From Ctena decussata (Eukaryota > Mollusca > Bivalvia > Lucinida > Lucinidae): a stretch of DNA of 64,000 nucleotides. Position numbers and translations under genes: made by a program. The notes below the pieces were generated by a model, which saw only the letters and a program-made list of their open reading frames with translations, was not told the origin of the DNA and searched no databases. Location of the stretch: positions 53,336,271 through 53,400,270 of the forward strand of contig OZ022509.1 in NCBI GenBank assembly GCA_963989385.1, read 5' to 3'. This document shows, one piece after another, positions 22,447 to 33,721 of this stretch; positions within the stretch are counted from its first letter, which is position 1; the number at the start of each line of letters is the position of its first letter.

Positions 22447-22514
22447 TTGGGACAATTAAAAACCATCAATTTTCCATTTGGGACAAATGGAAAATTAATG
22501 GTTATAGGTGTCCC
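22447..22514. repeat. Small hairpin repeat
   Basis: TGGGACAATTAAAAACCATC and its complement ending TGTCCCA enclose mirrored CAATTTTCCATTT / AAATGGAAAATTA. Lies 30 bases past the splice donor of the 22.5 kb exon. Confidence 0.6.
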
Positions 22515-22543
22515 AATTCTTAAGCACATTAGGGTATGCTTAC

Positions 22544-22837
22544 CAGTTGCTGTATCTGGTGCTTAAGGACAGCTTTCAAGACCAGCTGGTACCCAGGAAT
22601 TTCTTTGATCACTTCCAAGTCTGCTGCCTGCATTGTTATATTTTTAGAAACCCTGGAACTGTGTATGCTGAAAGCTTGGAATCGTAGAAAGCTAGGAATG
22701 TACCAGTCTTTGAGTTTTCACCACCTCACTATGTTCAACAGCTCTTCTGGAGACTTGTCAGGAGACAGCAGTAGTGTTTTCTTGTTCGTTCCTGAGCTTC
22801 TTTGACAAACAAATCTCTAGATGCATCAACAGGCAGT
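22544..22837 (-). CDS. C2H2 zinc-finger gene, upstream exon with frameshift and stop
   Basis: A 294-base exon with acceptor ACTCTATTTCAG (AG at 22839-22838) and donor GTAAGC (22543-22538), leaving in phase 0 into the exon at 15942. The start reads VDASRDLFVKEAQERTRK in one frame. After about base 60 the sense-looking frame continues as SPDKSPEELLNIVRW in the next frame, implying one lost base near 22765. An in-frame TGA follows (around 22705), and then KLKDWYIPSFLRF to HQIQQL. An ATG at 22633-22631 (MQAADLEVIK) lies after both lesions and would give an open path of 554 residues with exon A or 419 with exon B. No domain is recognised; a BTB/POZ-region exon is conceivable but not shown. Confidence 0.6.
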
Positions 22838-22899
22838 CTGAAATAGAGTAATGATTTTCATACAATACTGTATTTATGCATCATTTCTAATGTGTTTTT

Positions 22900-22975
22900 C
22901 CCCTTACTAAAACAAACCCTTAAATCTAGATCTGAATCATAATATGGATCAAGATTTTACAGGTGCTCTGGAAGA
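22900..22975. repeat. Short hairpin MITE, 'TCTAGAT' family, diverged
   Basis: Contains AAACAAACCCTTAAATCTAG and the mirrored GATCAAGATTTTACAGGTG. Non-coding. Confidence 0.4.
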
Positions 22976-23120
22976 GAACAAGCTTATCTATAGATAAATT
23001 TCAAAGACCAGTCTAGAAATTCTGTGCCATCCCAAATGGGGAAACCCTACCTTACTTCTGAATTTTTACAGCAATATTCTAAATGAAACCCTGTAAATAC
23101 ATGCAAGTCTTTCTTGACAC

Positions 23121-23316
23121 CAGGGGTCAGCCTAGAGCTTTCAGACAGGTAAAAGTTTTGCGACATTTTCTGCACTTCAGGGAGAAGTTTGGGTCCAAAT
23201 TTTGGATTTCCCTATATGTTCTATACATTTTCACTTCTCCCTCAGCTCAAAACAGGGAGAAGTCAGCCAGCTTAGGGAGACTATTTCTACCAAATCGCTC
23301 TGTAGGCTGAACCCTG
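23121..23316. mobile_element. hAT-like MITE, CAGGGKTCAGCCTA ends
   Basis: CAGGGGTCAGCCTAGAG at the left and CTCTGTAGGCTGAACCCTG at the right are imperfect complements. Inside, GGGAGAAGT motifs are repeated on both strands. Ends beginning CAGGG suggest hAT, but no matching 8-bp duplication is visible. Confidence 0.55.
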
Positions 23317-23349
23317 GATACTAGGTAGCTCTGAAATAAACAAGTAAAG

Positions 23350-23530
23350 CCTTTGATTATAAAATCTCCGGGTAGGATGGGTTTTCAGTTTTGAAAATAA
23401 TTTTGAGATAATTTTGTTCTTATTTCGCAACAAAAACCTGTCGTAACCTCATCAGAACCGTCTCAGATGGTTCTAATGTATGGTAACAACAAAGGTTTTT
23501 AAGGAGAAATATGGATTATTGGTTTAAACA
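23350..23530. repeat. Diverged CAGAGCTC-family MITE remnant
   Basis: Mirrored blocks around AACCGTCTCAGATGGTTCTAA, with 'CTTATTTCGCAACAAAAACC' on the left and its complement on the right. Ends are lost. Confidence 0.4.
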
Positions 23531-24521
23531 ATATCTTATCCACTATAAATTACATACATATATTACAATACAGTTTCAAAAGTAACAGGATTTGACAGTA
23601 AGCAAAGTGCTTATATACACCTGGAAAAAAGTTAAGCACCCCCAATTATTATTATAAAAGTTTAATCTAAACTTTTCACAATTTTTCACTGATAGTATCC
23701 CAGACCATTTCTTTTTGTTATCATTAAGCCTTGATATACTGCTTCTTGATATCCGAGTAAAAGGGCATCAGCTGGAAGTAAATCAGTTAAAAATTTTAAT
23801 TGAACGCGCGGGCTATGTTTTGAACGAAAAAAGTGGTTTGTTTAACTTTGGGGCTGCAATCAAGGAACCACGTGGTTCATTGGTTGTTTATATCTAGAAG
23901 TGACTGAGTTGACAAGCACATAAAGTCTTAAGCTTGTAAAAGTTGTTTACCCCAATGAGTCTGTGAATGAGAGGGTCCATTTCAACCCCTACATAAAATA
24001 GGACCGTCTTGCTTTTCCAGTAAAAATAGCCATCAGAGGAGATGGCAAATCCCCCCGACCGAAGACCCCCATGGGCCTTGATAACAAGGGCTTCGCAAGC
24101 GGCGCATAATACGCCCGTTTTAATGTCATATAGGAATTATAGAATGAACAAGATTGTTTACACAAGAATTCCGCAGAATGCTATGTCGCACCTGCCTTGC
24201 TCTTCAACAGTAGCAGAGATCATGGTTTGATTAGATTTGGTGAATTCATGTATAAAAATTTGAGCGAACTGGACCTGCAAGCTAAGAAGGATGCAGGTCT
24301 GGACATAAAATTCAACAGTCAAAAGAGTATGAAATAATCATTTAAAATATAAACTAGTTAAACAATCCAACAGACCAGCTTAAGAAAACATTTTATGCCA
24401 TCATGCCTGATGATGGTAAGTGGGTTAGTTTGTGAGAAATGTACTTTAATGCTAGAGTACATACAAATGTGGATGCCAGGTTGACCTACAAATTTTCAAA
24501 GCCAACAAAGCATGAAATATA

Positions 24522-27500
24522 CAGTACAGCCGTCGACATCTTACTATCAATCGCGCCTCGCCGCGTCTCTCCACGACAAATTCGCGCCGAGAAGCGTGGA
24601 AAAATCGAGGGCGCGTCGTGGGTCTAGCGTGGCGAGGAGTGGCGCGGAGAGGGCGTGGCGCGGCGCGGCGCGGCGAGGAGCGGTAGATGCCGCGTGATCC
24701 ACACCCGACTGGTAGTGGATCGCGGGAAACCGCATTAATAGGCGCGAAAAAGATTAACGACTACCTTACACAGAAGCTACAAACTGCAATGCCATTACAC
24801 AATTCAACAGGTTTGTGTATTGTGTACAGCTGTCAGAATAATATTCATGTTTCTATTATTCAGTCTTTTTCGTTAATTATTCGGTACCAAAATATTGCAG
24901 TTTTGTTGTATGTTTACCTTTTTTTAATCGGATACTATATGGAAAACCCCTTATGTTAATTGCTTTTTTTTTTTAAACACGTCCGAGAACTGTATGCACA
25001 CTGGCCAAGGGTATTATTTTTCACGACGCTATTCCGTCGCAGTACATGTACATGTACCATTCAGAACTTATACTTTGATACCTGGTACTGGATAGACGAA
25101 TTAAATAGTCCTATAACATATTTTCAGGCCAGGCTGTGCACACACTTGTGCAGGACTCTTATCACAATGCGCTCTGTAAACCCGAGCAGTGTACATGTAG
25201 GTGGGAACTCGGGGTCAGTTTCCTGATCAGACTGCGCACACAGTTTACGGTGTTCAAATATCAACTGGTTATTAAGCAGACGACCTGCATATCTTCGTAA
25301 TCAGACCGGACCATCGTTTTCTGGTATCAACTTCTACTTTAGACATTTAAACCTGTTTTTCTCTCTTTCGCACGCGCAGGCCCTTTCCAGACTGCGCAGA
25401 CATTTGCCGGTATCAAGTTCAAGGCTTTTCGCTAACACCCTAAACTGCCATTTGCGCAGCTGATATATGCTTGTCTTATAAAGTCTGCCCGATAAGACTG
25501 CGCAGACGTATTCCGGTAGCCAGAGCTACGCCAGCATGTACACAGCTTTAAATCGACGTTGATTCAACGTCATGTATTTATGCCAAGCGCATTCACTTAG
25601 CCTCTAATTTCTCTGTTGTGATTAAACCCGCTTTTTTTTTTCGGCACTCGGACGATCTCGATCCGGCAGACTTGGCAGACTGTCCCGCAGACTGACTTGA
25701 GTCTTCTTGTTCACACATTACGATTTAACATTCAGTGTCAGCTTCAGAACACCCTCTCTCTTTCTCCCCCATTTACCCTTGAAAAGAAACTTGGAATCTC
25801 TTTCATACTCTCCAGACTGCGGAAATCTGCACGTGCTCAAATCATCAGTGAAGATACACAACAGGTAAATGCGCACGATATAAACTCACAGAAGTAAACA
25901 AATGGAAACGATTCTACATCATGTACAAAGTGCGGATTCGGGTCGGTCCGTGCAGGCAGCTGACTGCTTTGAGTATTTATGGTCGGCCAGCACAAAAATC
26001 GACTTATCGTCGGACGCTTTTTGACATCCTGAGCCTCCTACTGTAGTAGAAATCAGGACAAGCCAGATCAGCATATATATATACATGTATACGTCAATCA
26101 TTATGATTTTTTTTCGTCAACTATTAAATGTGGCGTGCCTTTAGTTGATCCGGACCTTTGCCAATTTATGGGTTTTTAAAAGTGCACCGAGATGGACTAA
26201 GACAAACACGCACGAACACGCACACTATTGTCGCCAAGTGTTTTTCTACACAAAGTATCTGACTCGCACGTAATTACTCTAAATACTGGGGTAAAAGAGT
26301 CTAAGCGAAGAGCGTAGATCCTGATCACACTGCGCCTTAGGCAAGGTGTCATCCCATTTAATCATAAGTGTTCTTCAAGTTAACTGGTTAAATTGTCACA
26401 GTATTTAAAATGATTACGGTATAGTATACGGTATAAAAAGAGCTGCCCAGATACAGATTATCATGCGCACATACACAAACCCTTTTTTAGTCTTGCTACA
26501 TATAAATTCTTCAAGATTTTGTAATTGGCACTTTGGAACGTATAATTCTTATTTGCAGGAAAAGAACGGCGTGTTTGTCGTCTTTTCTTTTTTTCTTACT
26601 GCGATTTCTCGCTACTGATGCCTCTTAGCAGACCAGCGCTCAGCTCCAGACACAAACATGTAGGAGTTATTACATGGGAACTGCAATGAAACTTGCGGTG
26701 TAGGTTGGTTGTTATTCTATGGACGAAGTGTGAATGCCAAAACCAGACTGCGCATGAGCGCAATCTACTCTGGGCATGCGCAGTTGTACCCATACCTCGA
26801 ATTAATTATTATCTGAAAAAGGCATCGTATTACATCTGCGAACCGCAAAGCCTTAGACCAGTCTGCGCACCTAAATAATAATGATTTTTTGCAAAGTAAG
26901 CCTTTTGGTTTATATTCTCTTGACAAACTGTGAATGCTCCAACTAGACTGCACATGAGCGCAATCTACCCTAGGCCCATACGTCGAAAAAAATGGGACAG
27001 TGTTCTACATCTGCGAACCACATAATAATCATTGTGAATGTTTGTAAATGCACATGGTATGATAATTGAGCCGCGACACGAGAAAACCAACAAAGTGGTT
27101 GTGGGCACAGCGCAGACTCAGATCAGCCTGGGGACCCGCCCAGTCCGATAAGAGTCTTCGCAGTGATCTTAAAGGGTAGCCAAGGGTCTCAGGTACCTCC
27201 ACGCGGGCAGCGAAGGCTGATCAGACTAGGTGGATGCCCAGGCTGGTCTGAGTCTGCGCTGGGCATACAATCACATTGTTGGTTTTCTCGTGTCGCGGCT
27301 CATATGTATGTGTTCGCTGATCGGATGTGTTTTAACGTCCATTTGAAACGCGGGCTGGTTTATATTACTGCACATGCGAGTAAGGTCGTAAACTCGAAGC
27401 ATAAATTGAATTGGGAGCTGCGCATGGTCAAATAAGGACTCGTGGCAATTATGCTAGTGGTCTGTCTTAACGCTCCTGCAAACTTTGAATGCACATACCA

Positions 27501-28853
27501 TGCATGTGCATAGGCTGGTTGGTGCTCTGCGTTTGACAGATTTTGTCAGTGTTAAGTATTTGCTGTTACCTTATAAATAGATATAGCTGACTCAGACGTT
27601 TTTCATGTCGTTCCGACAATTTCTTTTTGCAACCCCGGTTTCTCATCTCCCGTTCATGCATCATTATCAAAAACTTAAAAATAAAAAAAGGAAAAAAGAA
27701 AAGAAAGACAGGAAGAAAGAAAGTACACAATACCGCACGCGCTAAAGCGCGCATGCACATTTCCACTAAATAGGGAAAGTAGACTCAGTTCAACCTGCGC
27801 ACCCCACATTCTCATAAACTCGATCGTTTTCGGTTATGTAAATATGTACAGACTCCTCGGGATCAACAAACAATGCAGATACAGAGGGCGCTGATCAGAT
27901 TACACAGTGTAGGCTGATCTGGGTCTTCGCTGTTTGCACTCAGTTCAAAGCACCTTTTCCGACTGCACGGCGCAAAATACCGGAAAACAAATACTAAGAG
28001 TCGCACGCGCGTTAACGCACCTGCGTTAACGCACGTGCAGATTCCCGCCAAAATAACCACCATTTAGTAGTAATACAGCTGCGGCGGGGCCAAAGTCCTA
28101 AAGCAGAGATTTTTTGAGAGAGTTCTTAGTCTTGGAAGTTATAAAAGTGGAGATAAGTAGAAAAAAAAACGATGTCCCAAACTATAGAAATTCACTTTCT
28201 AAGGGTGCCTAGGCCCTATTTACTTTTATTGCAAAAACTGCCAAAACTTCATAAAGCTTGCATCATTTAAATTGAATGACAAACAGAGCTTTTATCATTT
28301 TCGGGAGAATGGTAACACATCGATATTCTACAGAAGCACGAAGTTTCTCGCATCCCATCCCGCGTAAGTATTACCGCAAATATCATGCATGAAGCTTGAA
28401 ACCTTCGCGCGAAACACTCCCAAAACACTTGCAAACGTCTCAAGAAACTAGCGCTGAAAAGATGAAAATTTCGGCGTGATGCGAGATCTATCGAACTTTC
28501 GCGGCGGGTGTATTTTGTTTTAATATTTTTATATATCTACATCATCGGGTAAAACTACACACACGACTTGTGTAAAAGTTGACTACATGTATGACTGCAC
28601 ACATTTCAAACATCGCTAGAGGCGTGGTCGCCAGTCGTCGCGGAGCAATCGCGCCGCGTCTAGATAGGCGCGAAATATTCCCACGCCGCTCCCACGCTGC
28701 GCGGCGCGGAGCGAAGCGGGCGTGGAGTGGCGCGGCGAGGCGTGGAAATAGCGCGGGAATATCGAGGGAACAGCGTGGGATTTAATCTTTTTCACGCTCC
28801 ACTACACGTCACGACGCGTAGCGATTGATAGTAAGATGTCGACGGCTGTACTG
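24522..28853. mobile_element. 4.3-kb TIR element, TA target, GC-rich ends
   Basis: Perfect 33-bp terminal repeats: CAGTACAGCCGTCGACATC begins at 24522, and the complement ends at 28853. TA lies on both sides (24520-24521, 28854-28855). Next to each end is a very GC-rich, CpG-rich block (24550-24690; 28610-28815) built from GCGTGG/GCGCGG motifs and their complements. The interior (24770-28600) has no transposase or other convincing gene and many TGCGCA motifs. TA target suggests Tc1/mariner-like mobilisation, though the size is unusual for a MITE. Confidence 0.75.
27068..27301. mobile_element. MITE with GAGCC...GGCTC ends inside the 4.3-kb element
   Basis: GAGCCGCGACACGAGAAAAC at the left, mirrored to GTCGCGGCTC at the right. 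The flanks (AATT and ATAT) do not match, so the duplication has mutated or the ends were exchanged. It is the youngest layer of the nest. Confidence 0.8.
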
Positions 28854-31800
28854 TACATCAAGCATAAGGTTTGATGCTTATACCATTGTGTTTAAAGAGA
28901 AATGGACTTAAATGCTAGGGTCAATGCAATGTTGGAGGTAAGATTTACAAAGTCAGCAGCCCTTGAAATAAAGGTCAATGGCAGAAGGAAGTGCAACATC
29001 CCTTGAGATTTTTTAATGATGAAACTTTTTGCCAAGTTTGATGATTCTAGGTATCATACTTTAAGAGAAATGGACCGACAGGCTAGGGTCAATGTAATTT
29101 TAGACGAGAAATTTTAAGATGTCAGCAGAGGGTTAAATATAGATCAAGGGTAGAAAAAAGTGCAACATGCCTCAGGAACAGTCTAAGAAGAAACTAAGTA
29201 CCAGGTTTGATGATTGTAGGTATCATAGTTTGAGAAAAATGGACTTAACCACTAGGGTCGAGGTAATTTTGGACAATAAATTTTTACGAAGTCAGCAGAG
29301 TGTGAAATATAGGTCAAGGATAGAAAAAGTGCAACATGCCTCAGGAACAGTCTAAGAAGAAACTTAGTACCAGGTTTGATGATTGTAGGTATCAGTGTTT
29401 GAGAAAAAAGGACTTCACTAGGGTCGAGGTAATTTTGGACATTAAATTTTACTAAGTCAGCAGAGCATGAAATATAGGTCAAGGATAGAAAAATGTGCAA
29501 CATGCCTTAAGAACATTCTAAGAAGAAACTTTATAACAGGTTTGATGATTGTAGGTGTCCTAGTTTGAGAGAAATGGACTTAACCACTAGGGTCGAGGTA
29601 ATTTTGGACATAAAATTTTACGAAGTCAGCAGAGCGTGAAATATAGGTCAAGGGTAGAAAAAAGTTCAACATATCTCGAGAACATTCTATGAAGAAACTT
29701 AGTACCAGGTTTGATGATTGTAGAGATCATAGTTTGAGAGAAATGGATTTAACCACTAGGGTCGAGGTAATTGTGGACAGACGGAAAATTTTACTAAGTC
29801 AGCAGAGCATGAAATATAGATCAAGGATAGAAAAATGTGCAACATGCCTTGAGAACATTCTGAGAAGAAACTTTATAGCAGGTTTGATGATTGTAGGTGT
29901 CCTAGTTTGAGAGAAATGGACTTAACCACTAGGGTCGAGGTAATTTTGGACATAAAATTTTACGAAGTCAGCAGAGCGTGAAATATAGGTCAAGGGTAGA
30001 AAAAAGTTCAACATATCTCGAGAACATTCTATGAAGAAACTTTATACCAGGTTTGATGATTGTAGGTGTCCTAGTTTGAGAGAAATGGACTTAACCACTA
30101 GGGTCGAGGTAATTGTGGACGGACGGACGGACGGACTTACGGACGGACGGACGGAATGACTGACGGACGGATGGACGGAAAAGTGAACTCCTATATCGCA
30201 CCTTGCTACAGCAGGTGCAACAAAAAAGGACAGACAGGCAGACAAACAGGGGAAACCACACTTTAATTAATGACGGCCACATTATTTAAATATTTAACAC
30301 ATCAAATACTATTAGTATACCAAAAATCAGCTTCCAAGGTGAAGTGGCTCCTAAGTTAAGTAATGCCAAAGTCAAAGAAGGGAGATATATCATATACTAA
30401 ATATACTAGATATACCATTCTTGGTTCTAATACATTCCTTTGACAATATACACATCTCGATAAAGTTGTGTTAAAATATTCTAAAAGGTTAAGGAGTTAC
30501 AGAGTAAACAGGAAATTTATGCATGGGCAGATAATCCAGTAAACAAGCCAGAGTCATGGTTCTTGCTCAGGATTCATTGCCCCATTATTACACACATTCC
30601 TACAAAGTTTCATTCTAATATTTCAAAGGGCTAAGGAGATATGGAGTGAATGGAAATGCCTAGAAATAATGATCAAGGGAGGTTACTCCAAAATTAAGAA
30701 AGGGGGAGCAACCATTCTTATATGTGACACATCATCTTGTGATCATGCACATTGCTATAAAGTTTCATCATGATATTCCAAACAGTTACTTAGTTAATGT
30801 ATGCACAACACAAGTATACACAAAAACAGCTTAAAAGAACTAATAAAAGGGATGTAACTCAGATACGAAGAAGGGGAGAGCAACCATTGTTGTACGCGAC
30901 ACATCATTGGGACTTCATACACATTGCTATGAAGTTTCATGAAGATATCCCACACAGTTATCTTGTTATAACGGCGCGCACAAGACCTGCAGGGGCAAAA
31001 ACAATCAAAGGGGCATAACTTGGAAACTAAGGAAGGGGGAGCAACCATTGTTGTATGCGATACATTCCCCCTACCTACTACATATGCCTACAAAATTTCA
31101 TGAAGATATCCCAAATGGTTACTGAGTTATGGCCCACACAAGAATGTTTATGGACGGAGTAAAGGGAAGTTACTCCAAAATTAAGAAAGGGGGAGCAACC
31201 ATTCCTTTATGCGACATATTATCTTCTGATCATGCACATTGCTATAAAGTTTCATCATGATATTCCATACAGTTACTGAGTTAATGTATGCACAACATAA
31301 GTATACACAAAAATAGCCGAAAAGAACTAATAAAAGGGATGTAACTCAGAAAGGAAGAAAGGGAGAGCAACCATTGTTGTACGCCACACATCGTTTGGAC
31401 TTCATACACATTGCTATGAAGTTTCATGAAGATATTCCAAACAGTTATCTAGTTCTGGCGCGCACAAGACCTGTAGGGTAAAAATCAATCAAAGGGGCAT
31501 AACTTTGAAACCAAGGAAGGGGGAGCAACCATTCTTGTACGCGACACATTCCCCCTACCTAATACATATGCCTACAAAATTTCATGAAGATATCCCAAAC
31601 GGTTACTGAGTTATGGCACGCACAAGAATGTTTACGGACGGACGGACGGACAGACGGACGGACGGACGGACAGCGCCATGACATAATACGTCCGTTTTTT
31701 CAAAACGGGCGTATAAAAAGGGTGCACTTCAAAACACATATTAGTAATATATTGTCATTCTTTTATGCTTCTGATTGACATTAACTGTCATTCAACAGAT

Positions 31801-32011
31801 GCATGATTATCTAACCCTCAGACAAAAACAGTATGCTTGACTGCTACAAAGAGGTAATATCTCAAACAGCCACCATATACACAAATGCATAGCATACGAT
31901 ACATTTAACTTTCAAAATGTGTGAATAACTTCTAAAGTACAAGCCCTACAAACCTAATTTTGAGCTCTCTAGTAAGTGAATTTGGACAAAGAATCCAAAT
32001 CTGGAGAAAAA

Positions 32012-32053
32012 TTTTTTTTTTTTTTTTTTTTTTTTTGGGGGGGGGGGGGGGGG
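32012..32053. repeat. T25-G17 homopolymer block
   Basis: Twenty-five T (32012-32036) followed directly by seventeen G (32037-32053). Lengths of such runs are unreliable in assemblies. Confidence 0.9.
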
Positions 32054-33381
32054 TTCCGGAGGGAGCACGGGAATGTGGAGGGGTCAGAGAGAGTTAGGAA
32101 CACTGATGGGATATCACAGCATGATCATCAATATTCTAAAAGGTACACGGTTATTCAAATTCTGGAGCTGGCCAGGGTTATACCGATATGGAGCAGAGAC
32201 TCAATCAAACAGCAGCTCAAACTACCAAAGGGAAATAACTCACAAAGTATAAAAGCAAGAGTTATCATTCATGTATGAGACAAATTGTCATGACCTGTTC
32301 TGCATATCTGTGAAGTATCATGAAAATATTTCAAAAGGTATTCAAGCTATGGAGCGGACACCTAAAATCATCAAAGGGAAATAACTCCAAAAGTAAGAAA
32401 GCAAGAGTTGTCATTCTTGTTCGCGACACATCATCATGACCTGTTCTAAATATCCGTGAAGCATCATGAAAATATTCCAAAAGGTATTCAAGTTACAGAG
32501 CGGACACGAAATCACACCTAAAACCACTAAGGGGAAATAACTCAACAAGTAAGAAAGCAGGAGTTGTCATTCTTGTTCTTGACACATCGTCATGACCTGT
32601 TCTACATATCTGTGATGTATCATGAAAATATTCCAAAAGGTATTCAAGTTATAGAGCAGACACTAAATCATACCTAAAATAATCAAGGGGAAATAACTCA
32701 AAAAGTAAGAAAGCAAGAGTTGTCATTCTTGTTTGCGACACACCGTCATGACCTGTTCTACATATAGATCTGTGAAGTATCATGAAAATATTCCAAAGGG
32801 TATTCAAGTTATAAAGCGGACACGAATCTGCCAAAAAATCACACCTAAAACTATCAAGGGGAAATAACTCAAAAAGTAAGAAAGCAAGAGTTGTCATTCT
32901 TGTTCGCGACACATCGTCATGACCTGTTCTACATTTCTGTGAAGTATCATGAAAATATTCCAAAGGGTATTCAAGTTACAGAGCGGACACGAATCTGCCA
33001 AAAAAATCACCAAAGGGGAGATAATTCAAAAAGTACAATAGCAAGAGATACCATTCTTGTACGCGACACATCGTCATGACCTGTTCTACATAACTGTGAA
33101 TTATCCTGAAAATACTCCAAATGGTATTCAAGATATAGAGCGGACAAGAAAATGTTTACGGACGGACGGACAGACAGACGGACGCCAGGCTCATCGCTAT
33201 ATCCCCCGAACCTTTCGGTCGGGGGATAAAAAGTAATCATCATTTTGAATTTTTGATAAATGATGGCCCCAAATTCAGTCAGAACATGTTAGATGTACCG
33301 ATTTTCGAATTGCATTCAAAATCAATTTCAACATCTGGTTTCTCTTTCTATGATTCTCGATGGAAAAAATGAATTTTTGTT

Positions 33382-33407
33382 GGGGGGGGGGGGGGGGGGG
33401 GGGGGGG
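33382..33407. repeat. G26 homopolymer inside the outer TIR
   Basis: Twenty-six consecutive G extend the short C/G run of the outer terminal repeat (five C at 23639-23643), consistent with slippage expansion. Confidence 0.9.
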
Positions 33408-33434
33408 TGCTTAACTTTTTTCCAGGTGTATATA

Positions 33435-33721
33435 TAAAGTCATTTCCTGAAATATGGATTATTATCAATAAATAGAAATTATCCCTGTTAACATGAATTT
33501 CAGGTTTTCTGGAAAATATATAATCAAAGGAGGCTTTTCATACGTCCTACCAGTATGCAAGACAAACTTCATAAAATCAAGCTGTATAATGATAATTAAA
33601 ATGATAACATGATAGTGTATGAAGGATACCTAACCAATTTTAAAATTGTTCAATGTCCAAACAAAAAGGGATTACTGTTCAGCTTTTTCATATTGAAAGC
33701 CAGACTTAAAAGAAAATTTAA
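33435..33721. other. Non-coding spacer
   Basis: AT-rich, no exon or repeat recognised between the outer nest and the next array element. Confidence 0.4.

Larger units (their letters stand above)
24183..30218 (+). mobile_element. Nested Helentron-like element 3 (innermost)
   Basis: The 5' core ATGTCGCACCTGCCTTGCT (24183-24201) corresponds to the 3' hairpin TATCGCACCTTGCTACAGCAGGTGC (30194-30218). One array unit lies at about 24410-24519 and at least six of roughly 170 bp at 28870-30115 (TTTGATGATTGTAGGT at about 29203, 29373, 29538, 29708, 29879 and 30049), then an ACGG tract (30117-30180). The array is split by the 4.3-kb TIR element. Confidence 0.68.
24106..31713 (+). mobile_element. Nested Helentron-like element 2
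   Basis: The 5' core ATAATACGCCCGTTTTAA (24106-24123) is the complement of the 3' hairpin ATACGTCCG...CGGGCGTAT (31685-31713). Its array of about 165-bp units (GAGCAACCATT at about 30706, 30889, 31039, 31193, 31367 and 31519) and ACGG tract (31637-31672) lie just before the 3' hairpin. It is interrupted by element 3. Confidence 0.68.
24048..33227 (+). mobile_element. Nested Helentron-like element 1 (outermost)
   Basis: The 5' core AATCCCCCCGACCGAAG (24048-24064) is the complement of the 3' hairpin arm at 33201-33227 (ATCCCCCGAACC...GGTCGGGGGAT). Its own tandem array of about six units of roughly 157 bp is at 32100-33160, marked by CATGACCTGTTCT, followed by an ACGG tract (33159-33183). Everything between about 24105 and 31716 is a later insertion. 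Confidence 0.65.
23618..33428. mobile_element. Outer TIR pair enclosing a 9.8-kb nest of elements
   Basis: CACCTGGAAAAAAGTTAAGC begins at 23618 and its complement ends at 33428. The match runs about 26 bases to a C/G run, and TATATA lies outside each end (23612-23617, 33429-33434). Beyond the ends the two sides do not match. The simplest reading is a Tc1/mariner-like element (TA target) that was repeatedly invaded. No transposase is recognisable in the remaining host parts (23645-24030 and 33235-33380). Confidence 0.6.

Noticed and set aside
24512..24735. Arg/Ala-rich open frames on both strands near 24.6 kb
   Set aside because: They come from the CpG-rich end block of the 4.3-kb element and exist on both strands because of base composition.
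30042..30282. Ser/Pro/Val-rich 'SVRPSVRPSV' open frames as a repetitive protein
   Set aside because: They are translations of the ACGG microsatellite tract in the 3' part of a Helentron-like element.
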